Shown: positions 19,097 to 29,257 of the stretch, one piece after another
Layout of the letters: each line of letters starts with the position of its first letter
How positions within the stretch are numbered: the first letter of the stretch is position 1
Source of the DNA: Bacillus sp. AFS015802
GTDB lineage: Bacteria; Bacillota; Bacilli; Bacillales; Bacillaceae_B
Length of the DNA stretch: 64,000 nt
Direction: 5' to 3'
Assembly: GCF_002561455.1 (NCBI RefSeq)
Contig: NZ_NTUP01000059.1
Location: 50,518 to 114,517 of the forward strand
Program-made: the position numbers and the translations under genes
The notes under the pieces: model-generated
Seen by the model: only the letters and a program-made list of their open reading frames with translations
Told to the model about the DNA's origin: nothing
Database searches by the model: none

Positions 19097-19202
19097 TGTA
19101 AACACCTCTATATTGTCATGATTTATGTATGCAAGTTGTCGATGATCTTATCGTTAATAGTATAACATAAGGTACCCGGGAGTCGGCTATCCATCCATGA
19201 TG

Positions 19203-19254
19203 AAAAAAGGACTGAGAGATAAGAGATTTGGCCTCTCCTCTTCTCAGTCCTTTT
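19203..19254 (-). terminator. mnmA terminator
   Basis: AAAAGGACTGAGA and TCTCAGTCCTTTTTT arms with a long, partly self-paired internal loop, directly after the mnmA stop. Confidence 0.88.
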
Positions 19255-19264
19255 CCTTTAATCC

Positions 19265-20425
<1,161 letters not shown>

Positions 20426-21568
20426 TTAAGTTGTTAATCGCTTCACGATTTCAGCGACTTCATGGGCAGTCCAGGTAATCTGCTCCTCCGTATTCCCCAG
20501 ACCAAAGCTGAAACGGATGGAGTTCCTTGATTTCTCAGACTGCTTCCCATACATCGCCACGAGTACATGTGAAGGTTCTATAGATCCAGCCGTACAAGCG
20601 GAACCGCTTGATACAGCGATACCTGACATATCCAGATTCACCAGCATGGATTCAACATCCGTGCCGGGAAAGCTTAAGTTTAGCACATGGGGCAATCCAT
20701 GCTCAAGGGATCCGTTCTCCTCGAATTCAATGCCGCTTCCTTCTAAGGTTTCTTTCAGTGAAGCCTTGAAGCGGGAGTAGCTGGCACTCTTCTCTTCCAT
20801 CGTTTGTTGGGCGATTTCAACGGCTTTGCCGAGGCCGAGGATCGCCGGCACGTTTTCCGTTCCGGCCCGGCGCTTCCTTTCCTGCTCCCCGCCGTATAAC
20901 CCGGGCTGAAGATCCACACGTTTGTGGGCGTAAAGAAAGCCGATCCCTTTAGGGCCATTGATCTTGTGTCCAGAGACTGAAAGCAGATCGACCCCGAGCT
21001 CCTGCACATCAATGGCAGTCAATCCGAAAGCCTGTACGGCATCCGTATGAAAATAGGCCTGATGATCCTCTAGAAGCTTGCCGATCTCTTTAATCGGCTG
21101 AAGTGTCCCCACTTCATTGTTTCCGAACATGATTGTCACAAGAATGGTGTCATCACGGAGTTCCTTTTGAAGCTCTTCAACGGAAATCCTCCCTGTCCGG
21201 TCCACCGGCAGGTACGTTACCTCGAACCCCCTGGACTCAAGAAATTCACATGCATGCAATACGGCATGATGCTCCGTTTGTGTCGTAATGATGTGGTTTC
21301 CCTTTTCCTTATTGGCTTCAGCCGTTCCAATGATCGCTAAATTATCCGCCTCGGTTCCACCACTCGTAAAAATGATCTCATTGTAATCTGCATGAATGCT
21401 CTCTGCAATGATGGTGCGTGCACGATCCACAAGGTGACGCGATGCACGGCCAAATGAATGTATGCTCGATGGATTACCAAAGGTCTCCTTCATCACCGCT
21501 GTCATTTCATCAATCACCTCAGGATGCATGGGCGACGTTGCAGCATGATCCAGATACACTCTTTCCAT
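20426..21568 (-). CDS. yrvO: Cysteine desulfurase YrvO (MnmA-dedicated IscS-like)
   Basis: A 380-residue class V PLP aminotransferase fold. The PLP lysine is in SVSGHKINGPKG (about residue 203) and the persulfide-carrying cysteine in SSGSACTAGS (about 325). The short active-site loop and the position directly before mnmA identify it as YrvO and not SufS. GGAGG lies before the ATG by 9 bases. It follows cymR by 13 bases, so cysteine supply sensing, desulfuration and tRNA thiolation are one transcript. Confidence 0.95.
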   Translation of the reverse strand: MERVYLDHAATSPMHPEVIDEMTAVMKETFGNPSSIHSFGRASRHLVDRARTIIAESIHADYNEIIFTSGGTEADNLAIIGTAEANKEKGNHIITTQTEHHAVLHACEFLESRGFEVTYLPVDRTGRISVEELQKELRDDTILVTIMFGNNEVGTLQPIKEIGKLLEDHQAYFHTDAVQAFGLTAIDVQELGVDLLSVSGHKINGPKGIGFLYAHKRVDLQPGLYGGEQERKRRAGTENVPAILGLGKAVEIAQQTMEEKSASYSRFKASLKETLEGSGIEFEENGSLEHGLPHVLNLSFPGTDVESMLVNLDMSGIAVSSGSACTAGSIEPSHVLVAMYGKQSEKSRNSIRFSFGLGNTEEQITWTAHEVAEIVKRLTT

Positions 21569-21581
21569 TTATCGTTACCTC

Positions 21582-22001
21582 CTAGATATAGAACATGTAC
21601 GCATCGGATTCCCCGTCATCCGAGTGGCTCGCCAGATCTTCTATCGTTGTATTATCGAGTACTTCCTTGACCGCATCACGGATCCGGATCCACAGCTCAC
21701 GCTTAGCCGGTTCCTCATCCTCGATTCCTTCTACGGGGCTGATCGGGCCTTCAAGGATGCGGATGATATCCCCCGCTGTGATTTCAGACGGCTCATGGCC
21801 CAATACATAACCACCGTAAGCCCCCCTGATACTCCTGACAAGACCGCCGTTACGAAGCGGAGCGACCAGCTGTTCAAGATAATGTTCCGACAGCTCATGC
21901 TGCTGCGCGATCGTTTTCAGTGAAGTCGGCCCTTCACCATGGCGTTTTGCAAGCTCAATCATAATCGTTAAACCGTATCGGCCTTTAGTTGATATCTTCA
22001 T
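21582..22001 (-). CDS. cymR: Rrf2-family cysteine metabolism repressor CymR
   Basis: 139 residues from ATG 22001 (GAGGTG 6 bases upstream; MKISTKGRYGLTIM is the family N-terminus). A winged-helix Rrf2 protein: QQHELSEHYLEQLVAPLRNGGLVRSIRGAYGGYVLG contains the recognition helix and wing. It lacks the three-cysteine Fe-S ligand set of IscR, as expected for CymR, which senses cysteine through its complex with CysK. First gene of cymR-yrvO-mnmA. Confidence 0.94.
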   Translation of the reverse strand: MKISTKGRYGLTIMIELAKRHGEGPTSLKTIAQQHELSEHYLEQLVAPLRNGGLVRSIRGAYGGYVLGHEPSEITAGDIIRILEGPISPVEGIEDEEPAKRELWIRIRDAVKEVLDNTTIEDLASHSDDGESDAYMFYI

Positions 22002-22066
22002 GTCCAGCACCTCTACTATATTTAATAACGTCAGAGACGTGTATTTCTTCTGCATTGACTTTTGTT

Positions 22067-22075
22067 ATTATAGCA
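22067..22075 (-). promoter_or_regulatory. Extended -10 element upstream of cymR
   Basis: Minus-strand TGCTATAAT, a perfect extended -10, 66 bases before the cymR start. No good -35 is seen 17 bases upstream, consistent with an extended -10 promoter. Confidence 0.6.
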
Positions 22076-22196
22076 TATCCGCCCTCACACTGTGAAAGGG
22101 GCGATTCACCCTCCTTCTTCAGCCACAATATTTCCTTAATGAAACCGCCTGTGATAAAGTGAAGATAACTAGAACGTCAGTTTGGAGAGATGTTTC

Positions 22197-23471
22197 ATGT
22201 CGATAAAACCACTTGCCTTTAAGATGAGACCGAGGACCATCGAGGAAATCATCGGGCAGCAGCATTTAGTCGGAGAAGGGAAAATCATCGACCGGATGGT
22301 GAAGGCGAAGCAGCTTTCATCCATGATCCTGTACGGCCCTCCCGGCATTGGAAAAACATCCATCGCAAGCGCGATCGCCGGAAGTACAAAATACCGTTTC
22401 AAAACCCTTAATGCCGTGACAAATAATAAAAAGGATATTCAGATCGTGGCAGAAGAAGCGAAAATGTCTGGTAAGGTGATCCTCCTATTGGATGAGGTCC
22501 ACCGGCTTGATAAAGGAAAGCAGGATTTCCTCCTTCCTTATTTGGAAAACGGGATGATCACATTGATCGGTGCTACCACAAGCAACCCTTATCATGCCAT
22601 CAACCCGGCCATCCGGAGCAGATGCCAGATATTCGAATTAAAGCCCCTTTCAATAGAAGAAATGAAAATTGCCTTGACCCGTGCCATTGAAGATGAAGAG
22701 AGGGGACTCGGCGCCTATTCCCTCCAGGTTACGGACGAAGCCATCGAACATTTTGCAAGCAGCAGCTTCGGGGATGTGAGGAGTTCACTGAACGCACTGG
22801 AGCTTGCTGTGCTGTCCACTTCTCCGGATGGGGACGGTGTCATTCATATTGATGTCGGGGTCGCAGAAGAATGCCTTCAAAAGAAAAGCTTTTCCCATGA
22901 TAAAGACGGGGATGCCCATTACGATGTCGTGAGCGCGTTTCAGAAATCGATCCGCGGAAGCGACGTGAATGCCGCTCTCCACTATCTCGGAAGACTCGTT
23001 GAAGCGGGAGACCTGCCGAGCATCGCCCGCAGATTATTGGTGATTGCCTATGAAGATATCGGACTCGCCAATCCTCAGGCGGGGCCAAGGACGCTCGCTG
23101 CAGTGGAAACTGCTGAGAAGATCGGATTTCCAGAGGCGAGGATACCGCTGGCTAACGCAATCATCGAGCTCTGTCTTTCCCCTAAATCGAATTCAGCGAT
23201 CACAGCCATCGATCTGGCCCTTTCAGACATCCGGAAAGGAAAGAGCGGTGAGGTCCCGGATCACCTGAAGGACGCCCATTATCAAGGGGCCAAGGAACTG
23301 GGCAGAGGAGTGGAATACAAGTATCCTCACAGCTATGAATCAGGGTGGGTCCCGCAAACCTATCTCCCTGACAAACTGAAAAATGCACGCTACTACACCC
23401 CGAAAGCAACCGGGAAATTCGAACAGGCCATTGCTCAGGTTTATGAGAAGATTACTAAACAGATGAAGTAA
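22197..23471 (+). CDS. rarA: Replication-associated recombination protein RarA (MarA/YrvN)
   Basis: 424 residues from ATG 22197, with GGAGAG 7 bases upstream. A clamp-loader-like AAA+ ATPase: Walker A GPPGIGKTS near residue 46, Walker B LLDEVHR, sensor 1 GATTSNP, and the RarA C-terminal tetramerisation region (YEDIGLANPQAG ... SNSAITAIDLAL). It acts at stalled replication forks. Divergent from cymR across about 195 bases, followed by a strong terminator. Confidence 0.96.
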   Translation: MSIKPLAFKMRPRTIEEIIGQQHLVGEGKIIDRMVKAKQLSSMILYGPPGIGKTSIASAIAGSTKYRFKTLNAVTNNKKDIQIVAEEAKMSGKVILLLDEVHRLDKGKQDFLLPYLENGMITLIGATTSNPYHAINPAIRSRCQIFELKPLSIEEMKIALTRAIEDEERGLGAYSLQVTDEAIEHFASSSFGDVRSSLNALELAVLSTSPDGDGVIHIDVGVAEECLQKKSFSHDKDGDAHYDVVSAFQKSIRGSDVNAALHYLGRLVEAGDLPSIARRLLVIAYEDIGLANPQAGPRTLAAVETAEKIGFPEARIPLANAIIELCLSPKSNSAITAIDLALSDIRKGKSGEVPDHLKDAHYQGAKELGRGVEYKYPHSYESGWVPQTYLPDKLKNARYYTPKATGKFEQAIAQVYEKITKQMK

Positions 23472-23490
23472 TTGAACCACCAGAAAATAC

Positions 23491-23534
23491 AAACCTGCCG
23501 GAAAGGGATTTTCCTTTTTGGCAGGTTTGTTTTA
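23491..23534 (+). terminator. rarA terminator
   Basis: AAACCTGCC and GGCAGGTTT arms, with a further inner pairing of GGAAAGG with CCTTTTT, then a T-rich tail; 20 bases after the stop. Confidence 0.88.
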
Positions 23535-23583
23535 GTGACAGACACTTTAATTCATTTGAGAATGCCATTTCTCCCCACCCCAT

Positions 23584-23592
23584 CATACATTA
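23584..23592 (+). promoter_or_regulatory. SigK-like -10 element before tgl
   Basis: CATACATTA matches the SigK -10 pattern CATA-NNN-TA exactly, 26 bases before the tgl start. The -35 region has only a weak match. In B. subtilis tgl is transcribed by SigK late in the mother cell. Confidence 0.5.
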
Positions 23593-23617
23593 GTAAAAAG
23601 GCCTGGAGGTGGATGGA

Positions 23618-24337
23618 TTGATCATCATGGAAAATGAATCATCACCGAAGGATTTACCGAATTTGACACCTGTTCAGGAAAATATTTTCACTTCATTAAA
23701 AGAAAGCCCTACCGACTATCGATATCTTAATCTTTCAGAGCTGAAATATGAACTGAAGGTAAGAGAAAGAATCATTGCCAATGCAAAACTCATGAATGAT
23801 AGTGACGCCAAATTTTCTGCCTTCGAGCATTCCAAATTCAACCCGGCATTCTGGTTGAAGACTCCTTACGGGTACCGTCTAAAGGAATCCAAGCTTCCTT
23901 CTGACGCTATCGAAGACATCTTTACCAACGGCTCCGCTTACAGCTTCGAATGTGTCACAAGCATCGTGCTGATCTATTATAAATCGATCCTCGATACGAT
24001 CAGGACCCCCTACTTCAACCGGCTGTATTCCCCGCTCCTTGTGTGGGGCCACAACTATGATGACGATCTTCCGATGGTCACATATAAAGGACTTGATTAT
24101 ATCCCCGGGGATGTTTATTACTTTTTCAACCCCGACTTTGAAGACCCGATCTGGATGGGTGAAAACTCTGTCTTTATCAAAGAGGATCAATACTTCGGCC
24201 ACGGGGTGGGGCTTGTGACCCACGATGAAATGATCGAAGCCCTCAATACGCTTCGAAAAAAGGGTGGCAAAGAATCCGCCTATCTCCTTAATCAGGTGAC
24301 ACGCCTGAAATTTTCCGATTTGTACCGGTACACATAA
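23618..24337 (+). CDS. tgl: Spore protein-glutamine gamma-glutamyltransferase Tgl
   Basis: 239 residues from TTG 23618 (GGAGG 8 bases upstream), giving an N-terminus MIIMENES that resembles the B. subtilis MIIV start. It is the small Bacillus transglutaminase that cross-links coat proteins such as GerQ through epsilon-(gamma-glutamyl)lysine bonds. The catalytic Cys is C112 in FECVTS, with E111 beside it and E189 in KEDQYFGHG; all three active-site residues of the B. subtilis enzyme are thus present. LNTLRKKGG.ESAYLLNQ.TRL near the C-terminus is a family signature. Monocistronic, between rarA and a converging ABC operon. Confidence 0.92.
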   Translation: MIIMENESSPKDLPNLTPVQENIFTSLKESPTDYRYLNLSELKYELKVRERIIANAKLMNDSDAKFSAFEHSKFNPAFWLKTPYGYRLKESKLPSDAIEDIFTNGSAYSFECVTSIVLIYYKSILDTIRTPYFNRLYSPLLVWGHNYDDDLPMVTYKGLDYIPGDVYYFFNPDFEDPIWMGENSVFIKEDQYFGHGVGLVTHDEMIEALNTLRKKGGKESAYLLNQVTRLKFSDLYRYT

Positions 24338-24371
24338 AAAATGACGAACTCTGATGAGGTCGTCACTTTTT
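24336..24371. terminator. Bidirectional terminator between tgl and the ABC operon
   Basis: AAAAAATGACGA and TCGTCACTTTTT arms with A and T runs on both sides; tgl and the converging permease gene both end within 25 bases. Confidence 0.9.
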
Positions 24372-24394
24372 GGTTTGCTTATTAATTACAGCCT

Positions 24395-25345
24395 TTATGC
24401 CGCCACATCCCGTTTATTAAATACGATGAACGATAGCAGCTGGAAGATGATGAAGTAGACGATGAGCATCGTGATGGAGAAGCCCATGGTCATCCCGTCA
24501 ACAAGCGGCGGCGTGAATCCGGTATATTGAGTCAGGTCAGTGTTGGCGAACAGGCTGTATTTCGCCCAGTCGAATTTAAGGGCCAGTAAGCTTGTGGCAT
24601 TCCCTCCGACGAATAGCAGGAATAATGAAATCCCGATCGCCAGTGAGCTGCTTCTGAATACGGTCGAAATCATGAAGGCCATCGTAGCCATCATCACGAC
24701 ATCGATCGTTTTCAATAAATAGGTCTTAATCAGGTATCCCACAATGTTCTGTTCGACTACCTTTCCATCCACATAGGCTAAGTGAGTGGACTGATCGGTT
24801 CCCCCGAACAAGAGAAGTCCAATCAGGAATGAGACAACAAATAATACAAGCAGCATACTCATCCCGAATAAAATGACGGTAACATATTTCGATAACAATA
24901 TTTTGGTTCTGGAAATGGGGCGGATGAGCAACAGCTTGATCGTGCCCCAGCTGAACTCACTTGCGACGATGCCCGCTGCCACGATGATGGCAAACAGACC
25001 TACGACAAGGACGGAAAAAGCATTCATTTCGACGAACGTCCAAACGGTTTCCTTCGTACTCGGCTGCACGTCGTTTTCAATCCGGTATTCGTTGATGGCA
25101 ATCCTTCTTTCAGCGTCCTTCATCATAAACTTGTTCATATCCGGATTTTCAGCGAGCATTTGCTTTTCCGATTCCACCTGGGCCGAGAGTTCCTGTTTCC
25201 AGTTACCCGATTCATCCGCTTTCAGGTCCTCATACTTCGTGAAGGCAGCTGTCACCCCAATAATGAGAATCAGCAGTCCCAGCATGACATACGTGCCGAC
25301 GCGCTTGAAGATTTTGGTCCATTCATTTCTAATAAGACTAAGCAT
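24395..25345 (-). CDS. ABC-2 type transporter permease
   Basis: 316 residues from ATG 25345, with AAAGGAG 11 bases upstream and a start typical of the family ([14 protein letters not shown]). One N-terminal helix, a soluble extracytoplasmic loop of about 110 residues rich in charged residues, then five C-terminal helices: the ABC-2/NatB/YtrC-like layout. The start overlaps the end of the upstream ATPase gene by 8 bases. The substrate is unknown. Last gene of the GntR-regulated operon. Confidence 0.88.
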   Translation of the reverse strand: MLSLIRNEWTKIFKRVGTYVMLGLLILIIGVTAAFTKYEDLKADESGNWKQELSAQVESEKQMLAENPDMNKFMMKDAERRIAINEYRIENDVQPSTKETVWTFVEMNAFSVLVVGLFAIIVAAGIVASEFSWGTIKLLLIRPISRTKILLSKYVTVILFGMSMLLVLFVVSFLIGLLLFGGTDQSTHLAYVDGKVVEQNIVGYLIKTYLLKTIDVVMMATMAFMISTVFRSSSLAIGISLFLLFVGGNATSLLALKFDWAKYSLFANTDLTQYTGFTPPLVDGMTMGFSITMLIVYFIIFQLLSFIVFNKRDVAA

Positions 25346-26267
25346 GCACGACCTCTCCTTTATCATTTGTAATTTCCAGGAACCTGTCTTCCAATGTTTT
25401 GGCAACAGGCATGACGCTGTATAATTGTACATCCGCTTCTACGAGGGCGCGGATCACGTCCGGTACTTGCTCTTTTGTCAGGGCCACCTGAACGTGTGAG
25501 CCTTGGGCTTCAAACTTGACGCCGGGATCGAATGCGGTCAGAACCGCCTTGAGTCGATCCACTTCGTTGACCTCGAAGTGATAGACCTGTTCGGCCCCCT
25601 CCACAAAGTCCCTCACTTGCTGCACATCGACCAGTTTACCGGACTGGATGATCCCGATCCGGTCACACATCATTTCCATTTCGGATAATAGGTGACTTGA
25701 TACGATGACTGCCATCCCCTCTTCCTGTGCGAGCTTTCTGATATACGCACGGATTTCGCGGATTCCCGCCGGATCCAGGCCGTTTGTCGGCTCATCGAGA
25801 ATGAGCAGCTTCGGCTTGTGCAAAAGGCATTGGGCAAGTCCCAGACGCTGTCTCATTCCGAGGGAGTATGTTTTCACCTTGTCATGGATCCGGTCCGTCA
25901 AGCCGACCAGCTCGATGACTTCTTTCATCCGTTCATCGGTGATCCCTTTTTGCATGCGGGCAAAATGCTTTAAGTTCTGATATCCTGACATGAATTTATA
26001 GAGCTCAGGATTTTCAACGATGGCCCCGACATCTTTAATGGCGCCTTCAAAGTCTTTTTTGATGCTTTTGCCGGAGATGAGGACATCCCCTTTTGAAATA
26101 TTCATCAGCCCTACGATCATCCGGATCGTTGTCGTTTTCCCGGCTCCATTCGGGCCAAGGAAACCGAATACCTCCCCTTCATACACGTCAAACGTTAAAT
26201 TATCAATGATGGTTTTGCCTTTGATGACTTTGGAAACACTTTGTAATTGCACAACCGTCTTCATCAT
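25338..26267 (-). CDS. ABC transporter ATP-binding protein (bacitracin-export type)
   Basis: 309 residues. Complete nucleotide-binding domain: Walker [10 protein letters not shown] (about 39-47), signature [15 protein letters not shown], Walker [15 protein letters not shown]-loop SSHLLSEM. The C-terminal region of about 90 residues is the extension found in BcrA/NatA-type ATPases that pair with ABC-2 permeases. It overlaps the stop of the first ATPase gene by 4 bases, so the two are coupled; its natural partner is the permease encoded next. Confidence 0.92.
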   Translation of the reverse strand: MMKTVVQLQSVSKVIKGKTIIDNLTFDVYEGEVFGFLGPNGAGKTTTIRMIVGLMNISKGDVLISGKSIKKDFEGAIKDVGAIVENPELYKFMSGYQNLKHFARMQKGITDERMKEVIELVGLTDRIHDKVKTYSLGMRQRLGLAQCLLHKPKLLILDEPTNGLDPAGIREIRAYIRKLAQEEGMAVIVSSHLLSEMEMMCDRIGIIQSGKLVDVQQVRDFVEGAEQVYHFEVNEVDRLKAVLTAFDPGVKFEAQGSHVQVALTKEQVPDVIRALVEADVQLYSVMPVAKTLEDRFLEITNDKGEVVHA

Positions 26268-26974
26268 TTCATCTTCCCTTCCGATTTAGTCGTTTTCTTC
26301 AACCACTGCAGGACAGACAAGCCTTCCGCTTCCCTCAGCTCTTCCACCTGGCAGTGCCCTTTTATTTCTCCACCAGAGATGATATAGGCTTCATCCAGGA
26401 TTGCTTCGATCTCATCGATTTCATGGGTGGCAATGATCACTGTTTGATTCCCGAAATCAATATAGGAGAGCAGTCCTTTTACGATGGAGTCCCTTACCAT
26501 GGGATCAAGCCCTGAGAATGGTTCATCGAGAAGCAGTACCTCGGTGTTCCGCGACAGGGCGAGGACGAGTTTCAGCCTGCCCCGGTTCCCTTTGGATAAA
26601 TGCTTGATCTTCTTCCCGCCATCAAGTTCCATAAACTCCACCAGTTCACTGGCTCTGTCTGTATCGAAGTCAGGGAACTGGGAGGCATAGAACCGGATCA
26701 TCCCATCCACGGTGAATGCTTCATAAAACATATCCAGTTCCGTCAAATAGGCGACTTCACTGGCCATTTTCCGTGTGACCGGCTTTCCGTTCATCGTGAC
26801 GGTCCCTGTATTCGGAAGCACAAGCCCTGCAATCATCTTCAATGTAGTCGATTTCCCGCTGCCGTTCGGACCCAGCAGACCATATATCTTCCCCTTTTGG
26901 AATTGAAAGGAGGTATCGTTCAATGCTGTTTCCTTTCCATATTTCTTGGTGACACCATCAAATGTCACAACCAT
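26264..26974 (-). CDS. ABC transporter ATP-binding protein (YtrB-like)
   Basis: 236 residues, a complete ATPase: Walker [10 protein letters not shown], signature [16 protein letters not shown], Walker [14 protein letters not shown] and ATHEID. The short form without the long C-terminal extension resembles YtrB. It starts 3 bases after the GntR gene and likely serves the membrane protein encoded first in the operon. Substrate unknown. Confidence 0.92.
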   Translation of the reverse strand: MVVTFDGVTKKYGKETALNDTSFQFQKGKIYGLLGPNGSGKSTTLKMIAGLVLPNTGTVTMNGKPVTRKMASEVAYLTELDMFYEAFTVDGMIRFYASQFPDFDTDRASELVEFMELDGGKKIKHLSKGNRGRLKLVLALSRNTEVLLLDEPFSGLDPMVRDSIVKGLLSYIDFGNQTVIIATHEIDEIEAILDEAYIISGGEIKGHCQVEELREAEGLSVLQWLKKTTKSEGKMK

Positions 26975-26976
26975 CT

Positions 26977-27351
26977 CTACTTCCCCTCTCTTCGACTCAA
27001 ATAGTTTTCAACACCCTGGATCATTTGTTCTTTTGTGAGTCCCAATTCTTTCATGTTTCGGATGAAGGACTCGATCACTTCCTCCTGGACCTTTTCATTC
27101 AATATGGTCAGGACATCTTCCTTTTCTGTCACAAATGTTCCTTGCCCTCTCCTCGTCTCCACAATGTCCATCCTTTCTAATTCACTGTACGTCCGCTGGA
27201 TGGTATTTGGATTCACTCCTGATTGAACGGCCATTTCCCGGACGGAAGGCAGTTTGTCACCCGGGGTCAATTCCTTCCTCACGATTTCACGTATGATGCG
27301 ATCGGCTATTTGCAGGTATATGGGCTTTGAGGCTGTATATTCTTCTGTCAT
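26977..27351 (-). CDS. GntR family regulator, YtrA subfamily
   Basis: 124 residues, only a GntR winged helix ([40 protein letters not shown]) plus a short C-terminal dimerisation helix pair, which is the YtrA subfamily layout without a ligand domain. It is the second gene of an operon with two ABC ATPases and two membrane proteins. YtrA in B. subtilis represses its own transporter operon and is relieved by cell-wall antibiotics; the same role is inferred here. An operator of the YtrA type lies over the operon promoter. Confidence 0.92.
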   Translation of the reverse strand: MTEEYTASKPIYLQIADRIIREIVRKELTPGDKLPSVREMAVQSGVNPNTIQRTYSELERMDIVETRRGQGTFVTEKEDVLTILNEKVQEEVIESFIRNMKELGLTKEQMIQGVENYLSRREGK

Positions 27352-27354
27352 GCC

Positions 27355-28134
27355 TTACACCTCAACCTTGCGATCTAATAAGCGGCAGGAAATGAGGAAG
27401 ACGATGATCATGATCATTCCTTCAAACAGGAATGGCATGACCGGGAATGGAATCATCTCGGGATCGAAGCCTGCATTCGCCTCATTTGCACCCACAGAGA
27501 AAAAGAATCCGGTGCTCACCTTCACGGTAAAAGTTTCAAAGAAGAACTTCTCCACCCATTCGATGCTCGTCAGGAAGGCTACCACACTTTGATACACAAT
27601 GATGAATCCCGCGATGAAGATCCACCGTATGTTCTTGAGGGAAGGATATTTTGAAAGGGAATGGTAAAGCGTCCACAAAAATATTGTCCATCCGGAAAAG
27701 TAGAGGCCGACGACCGTCACACCCAGGTTGAAAAGAATGCCTTCTTTGATGGGCCAATAGGAGAATAACGCGTCTTCCTGAAACATGGCCATGGTCAGCA
27801 TCCCCAATCCATCGACTAACAAGAGTGACAGGGTGGAGTACATAAAGGCAATGATGAGTTTTGATAAAAGCAGCATCAACCCGCTGTGGGGGCTATGTAG
27901 CCACAGCTGCGTTTTTCCTTCCACCCGCAGCATGGAGCAGACGATGCCCGGAAGAAAAGCAACGTGGAAAATACCGATCATAATGAGAAATATTTGGGAA
28001 ACCCCCGGCTCTTTGACAAAATTACCGATCACCAGTCCAATGATAAAAATCAGAAAAACAATGGCGATCCAGCCATAAAACCAAATGCTGGAGGTTTTGA
28101 AATCTTTCCAGAGAAGACCTTTAAACGCGTGCAT
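27355..28134 (-). CDS. Membrane protein of the GntR/ABC operon
   Basis: 259 residues with about six hydrophobic segments and an N-terminal FKGLLWKDFKTSSIWFYGW, typical of ABC-2-like permeases. No precise family recognised. As the first gene of the operon, 3 bases before the GntR gene, it is the likely partner of the YtrB-like ATPase. GGAGGAA lies 7 bases before the ATG. Confidence 0.8.
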   Translation of the reverse strand: MHAFKGLLWKDFKTSSIWFYGWIAIVFLIFIIGLVIGNFVKEPGVSQIFLIMIGIFHVAFLPGIVCSMLRVEGKTQLWLHSPHSGLMLLLSKLIIAFMYSTLSLLLVDGLGMLTMAMFQEDALFSYWPIKEGILFNLGVTVVGLYFSGWTIFLWTLYHSLSKYPSLKNIRWIFIAGFIIVYQSVVAFLTSIEWVEKFFFETFTVKVSTGFFFSVGANEANAGFDPEMIPFPVMPFLFEGMIMIIVFLISCRLLDRKVEV

Positions 28135-28160
28135 GATTGCATTCCTCCGTAATGTGTTTT

Positions 28161-28184
28161 AGTGTTCTAGTTAGATAGTACACT
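28161..28184. promoter_or_regulatory. YtrA-type operator
   Basis: AGTGTT, 12 bases, TACACT: an inverted repeat one base short of the YtrA half-sites AGTGTA and TACACT. It covers the -10 of the operon promoter, so repressor binding would block transcription. The cognate protein is presumably the GntR regulator encoded second in the operon. Confidence 0.75.
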
Positions 28185-28204
28185 ATGACACGTTGAAACG
28201 TCAA
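28175..28204 (-). promoter_or_regulatory. Promoter of the GntR/ABC operon
   Basis: Minus-strand TTGACG (28199-28204), 18 bases, TACTAT (28175-28180), about 40 bases before the first ATG. Confidence 0.65.
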
Positions 28205-28242
28205 TCCTTTTTACACCCATTTAATGGAATTATTTTTTGCAT

Positions 28243-28281
28243 AAAAAAAGACCGAATCCCTTATGAGATTCAGTCTTTTTT
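28243..28281 (-). terminator. tcdA terminator
   Basis: Minus-strand GACTGAATC and GATTCGGTC arms, 8-10 base loop, then seven T. A matching A run on the other side makes it potentially bidirectional. Confidence 0.9.
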
Positions 28282-28294
28282 CGGCAAACGCCGC

Positions 28295-29059
28295 TTATTT
28301 ATCTTTCACCCTTTTAATTTCAATGTCTTTCAGCAATTGGTTCATGACATGGCTCGCTGCGATCAGCCCTGCCACTGAAGGGACGAATGCATTCGAGGAA
28401 GGAGGAAGCTGAGCTTTACGGATCTTGGCATCATCTTTCCCTACTTCTTTCCGGATATCTTCACGGATGACGATGGGGCTTTCATCGGAGAAGACAACCG
28501 TCACGCCCTTTTTAATTCCTTCCTTTTTGAGACGGGTCCGGATCACCTTAGCAATCGGATCTGTATGCGTCTTACTGATATCGGCAATTTGGAAGCGGGT
28601 CGGATCGGTTTTGTTCGCCGCTCCCATGCTTGCGATCAACGGGATGTCCCGTTTCAGGCATTCTTTCATTAAATGAATTTTATAGGAAATCGTATCAGAG
28701 GCATCGATGACATAATCGAATCCCTGATTGAAGAATTCTTCATATGTTTCTTCCGTGTAGAACATCTTAAGGGCAATGACTTCACAGTCCGGGTTTATAT
28801 CCATGATGCGGTCCCTCATGAGATCGACCTTTGGCTGACCCACTGTTGAGAGCAAGGCATGGACTTGACGGTTCACATTTGTGATATCCACGTCATCTTT
28901 GTCCACTAACACTAGACGGCCTACACCTGACCTGGCCAGGGCCTCAGCTGCAAAGGATCCCACTCCCCCGATTCCGAGTACTGCCACTGTACTATTTTTA
29001 AGGGTTTGAAGACCTTCCTTACCGATCGCTAGTTCATTTCGTGAAAACTGGTGTAGCAA
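28295..29059 (-). CDS. tcdA: tRNA threonylcarbamoyladenosine dehydratase TcdA (YrvM)
   Basis: 254 residues from TTG 29059 (GGAG 9 bases upstream), giving the family N-terminus MLHQFSRNELAIG. An E1-like adenylating enzyme: GIGGVGSFAAEALARSGVG is the ATP-binding loop and VDKDDVDITNVNRQ follows. It converts t6A37 of ANN-decoding tRNAs to the cyclic form. It lies downstream of the 6S RNA gene and of aspS. Confidence 0.95.
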   Translation of the reverse strand: MLHQFSRNELAIGKEGLQTLKNSTVAVLGIGGVGSFAAEALARSGVGRLVLVDKDDVDITNVNRQVHALLSTVGQPKVDLMRDRIMDINPDCEVIALKMFYTEETYEEFFNQGFDYVIDASDTISYKIHLMKECLKRDIPLIASMGAANKTDPTRFQIADISKTHTDPIAKVIRTRLKKEGIKKGVTVVFSDESPIVIREDIRKEVGKDDAKIRKAQLPPSSNAFVPSVAGLIAASHVMNQLLKDIEIKRVKDK

Positions 29060-29105
29060 AATAATCAACTCCATTATAAGTATTCAACTAGGTTTATACT
29101 GAATT

Positions 29106-29134
29106 AGAATAAAGGATAGGGGACTGAAAATCAA
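29106..29134 (-). promoter_or_regulatory. Putative promoter of tcdA
   Basis: Minus-strand TTGATT (29129-29134), 17 bases, TATTCT (29106-29111), downstream of the 6S RNA terminator and about 45 bases before the tcdA start. Confidence 0.6.
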
Positions 29135-29191
29135 TATGAAATGTTGTCCTTCCCTTTCGTTTACCCTATTAAGAGGAGATTTAGTCCCAAC

Positions 29192-29224
29192 AAAAAAGCC
29201 AGGCCGCTGAGAGCCTGACTTTTC
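29192..29224 (-). terminator. Terminator after the 6S RNA gene
   Basis: Minus-strand AGTCAGGC, loop of about 8, GGCCTGGCT, then six T. Confidence 0.88.
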
Positions 29225-29257
29225 ATTCTATGAGATCTTCATTAACATATCATGATT

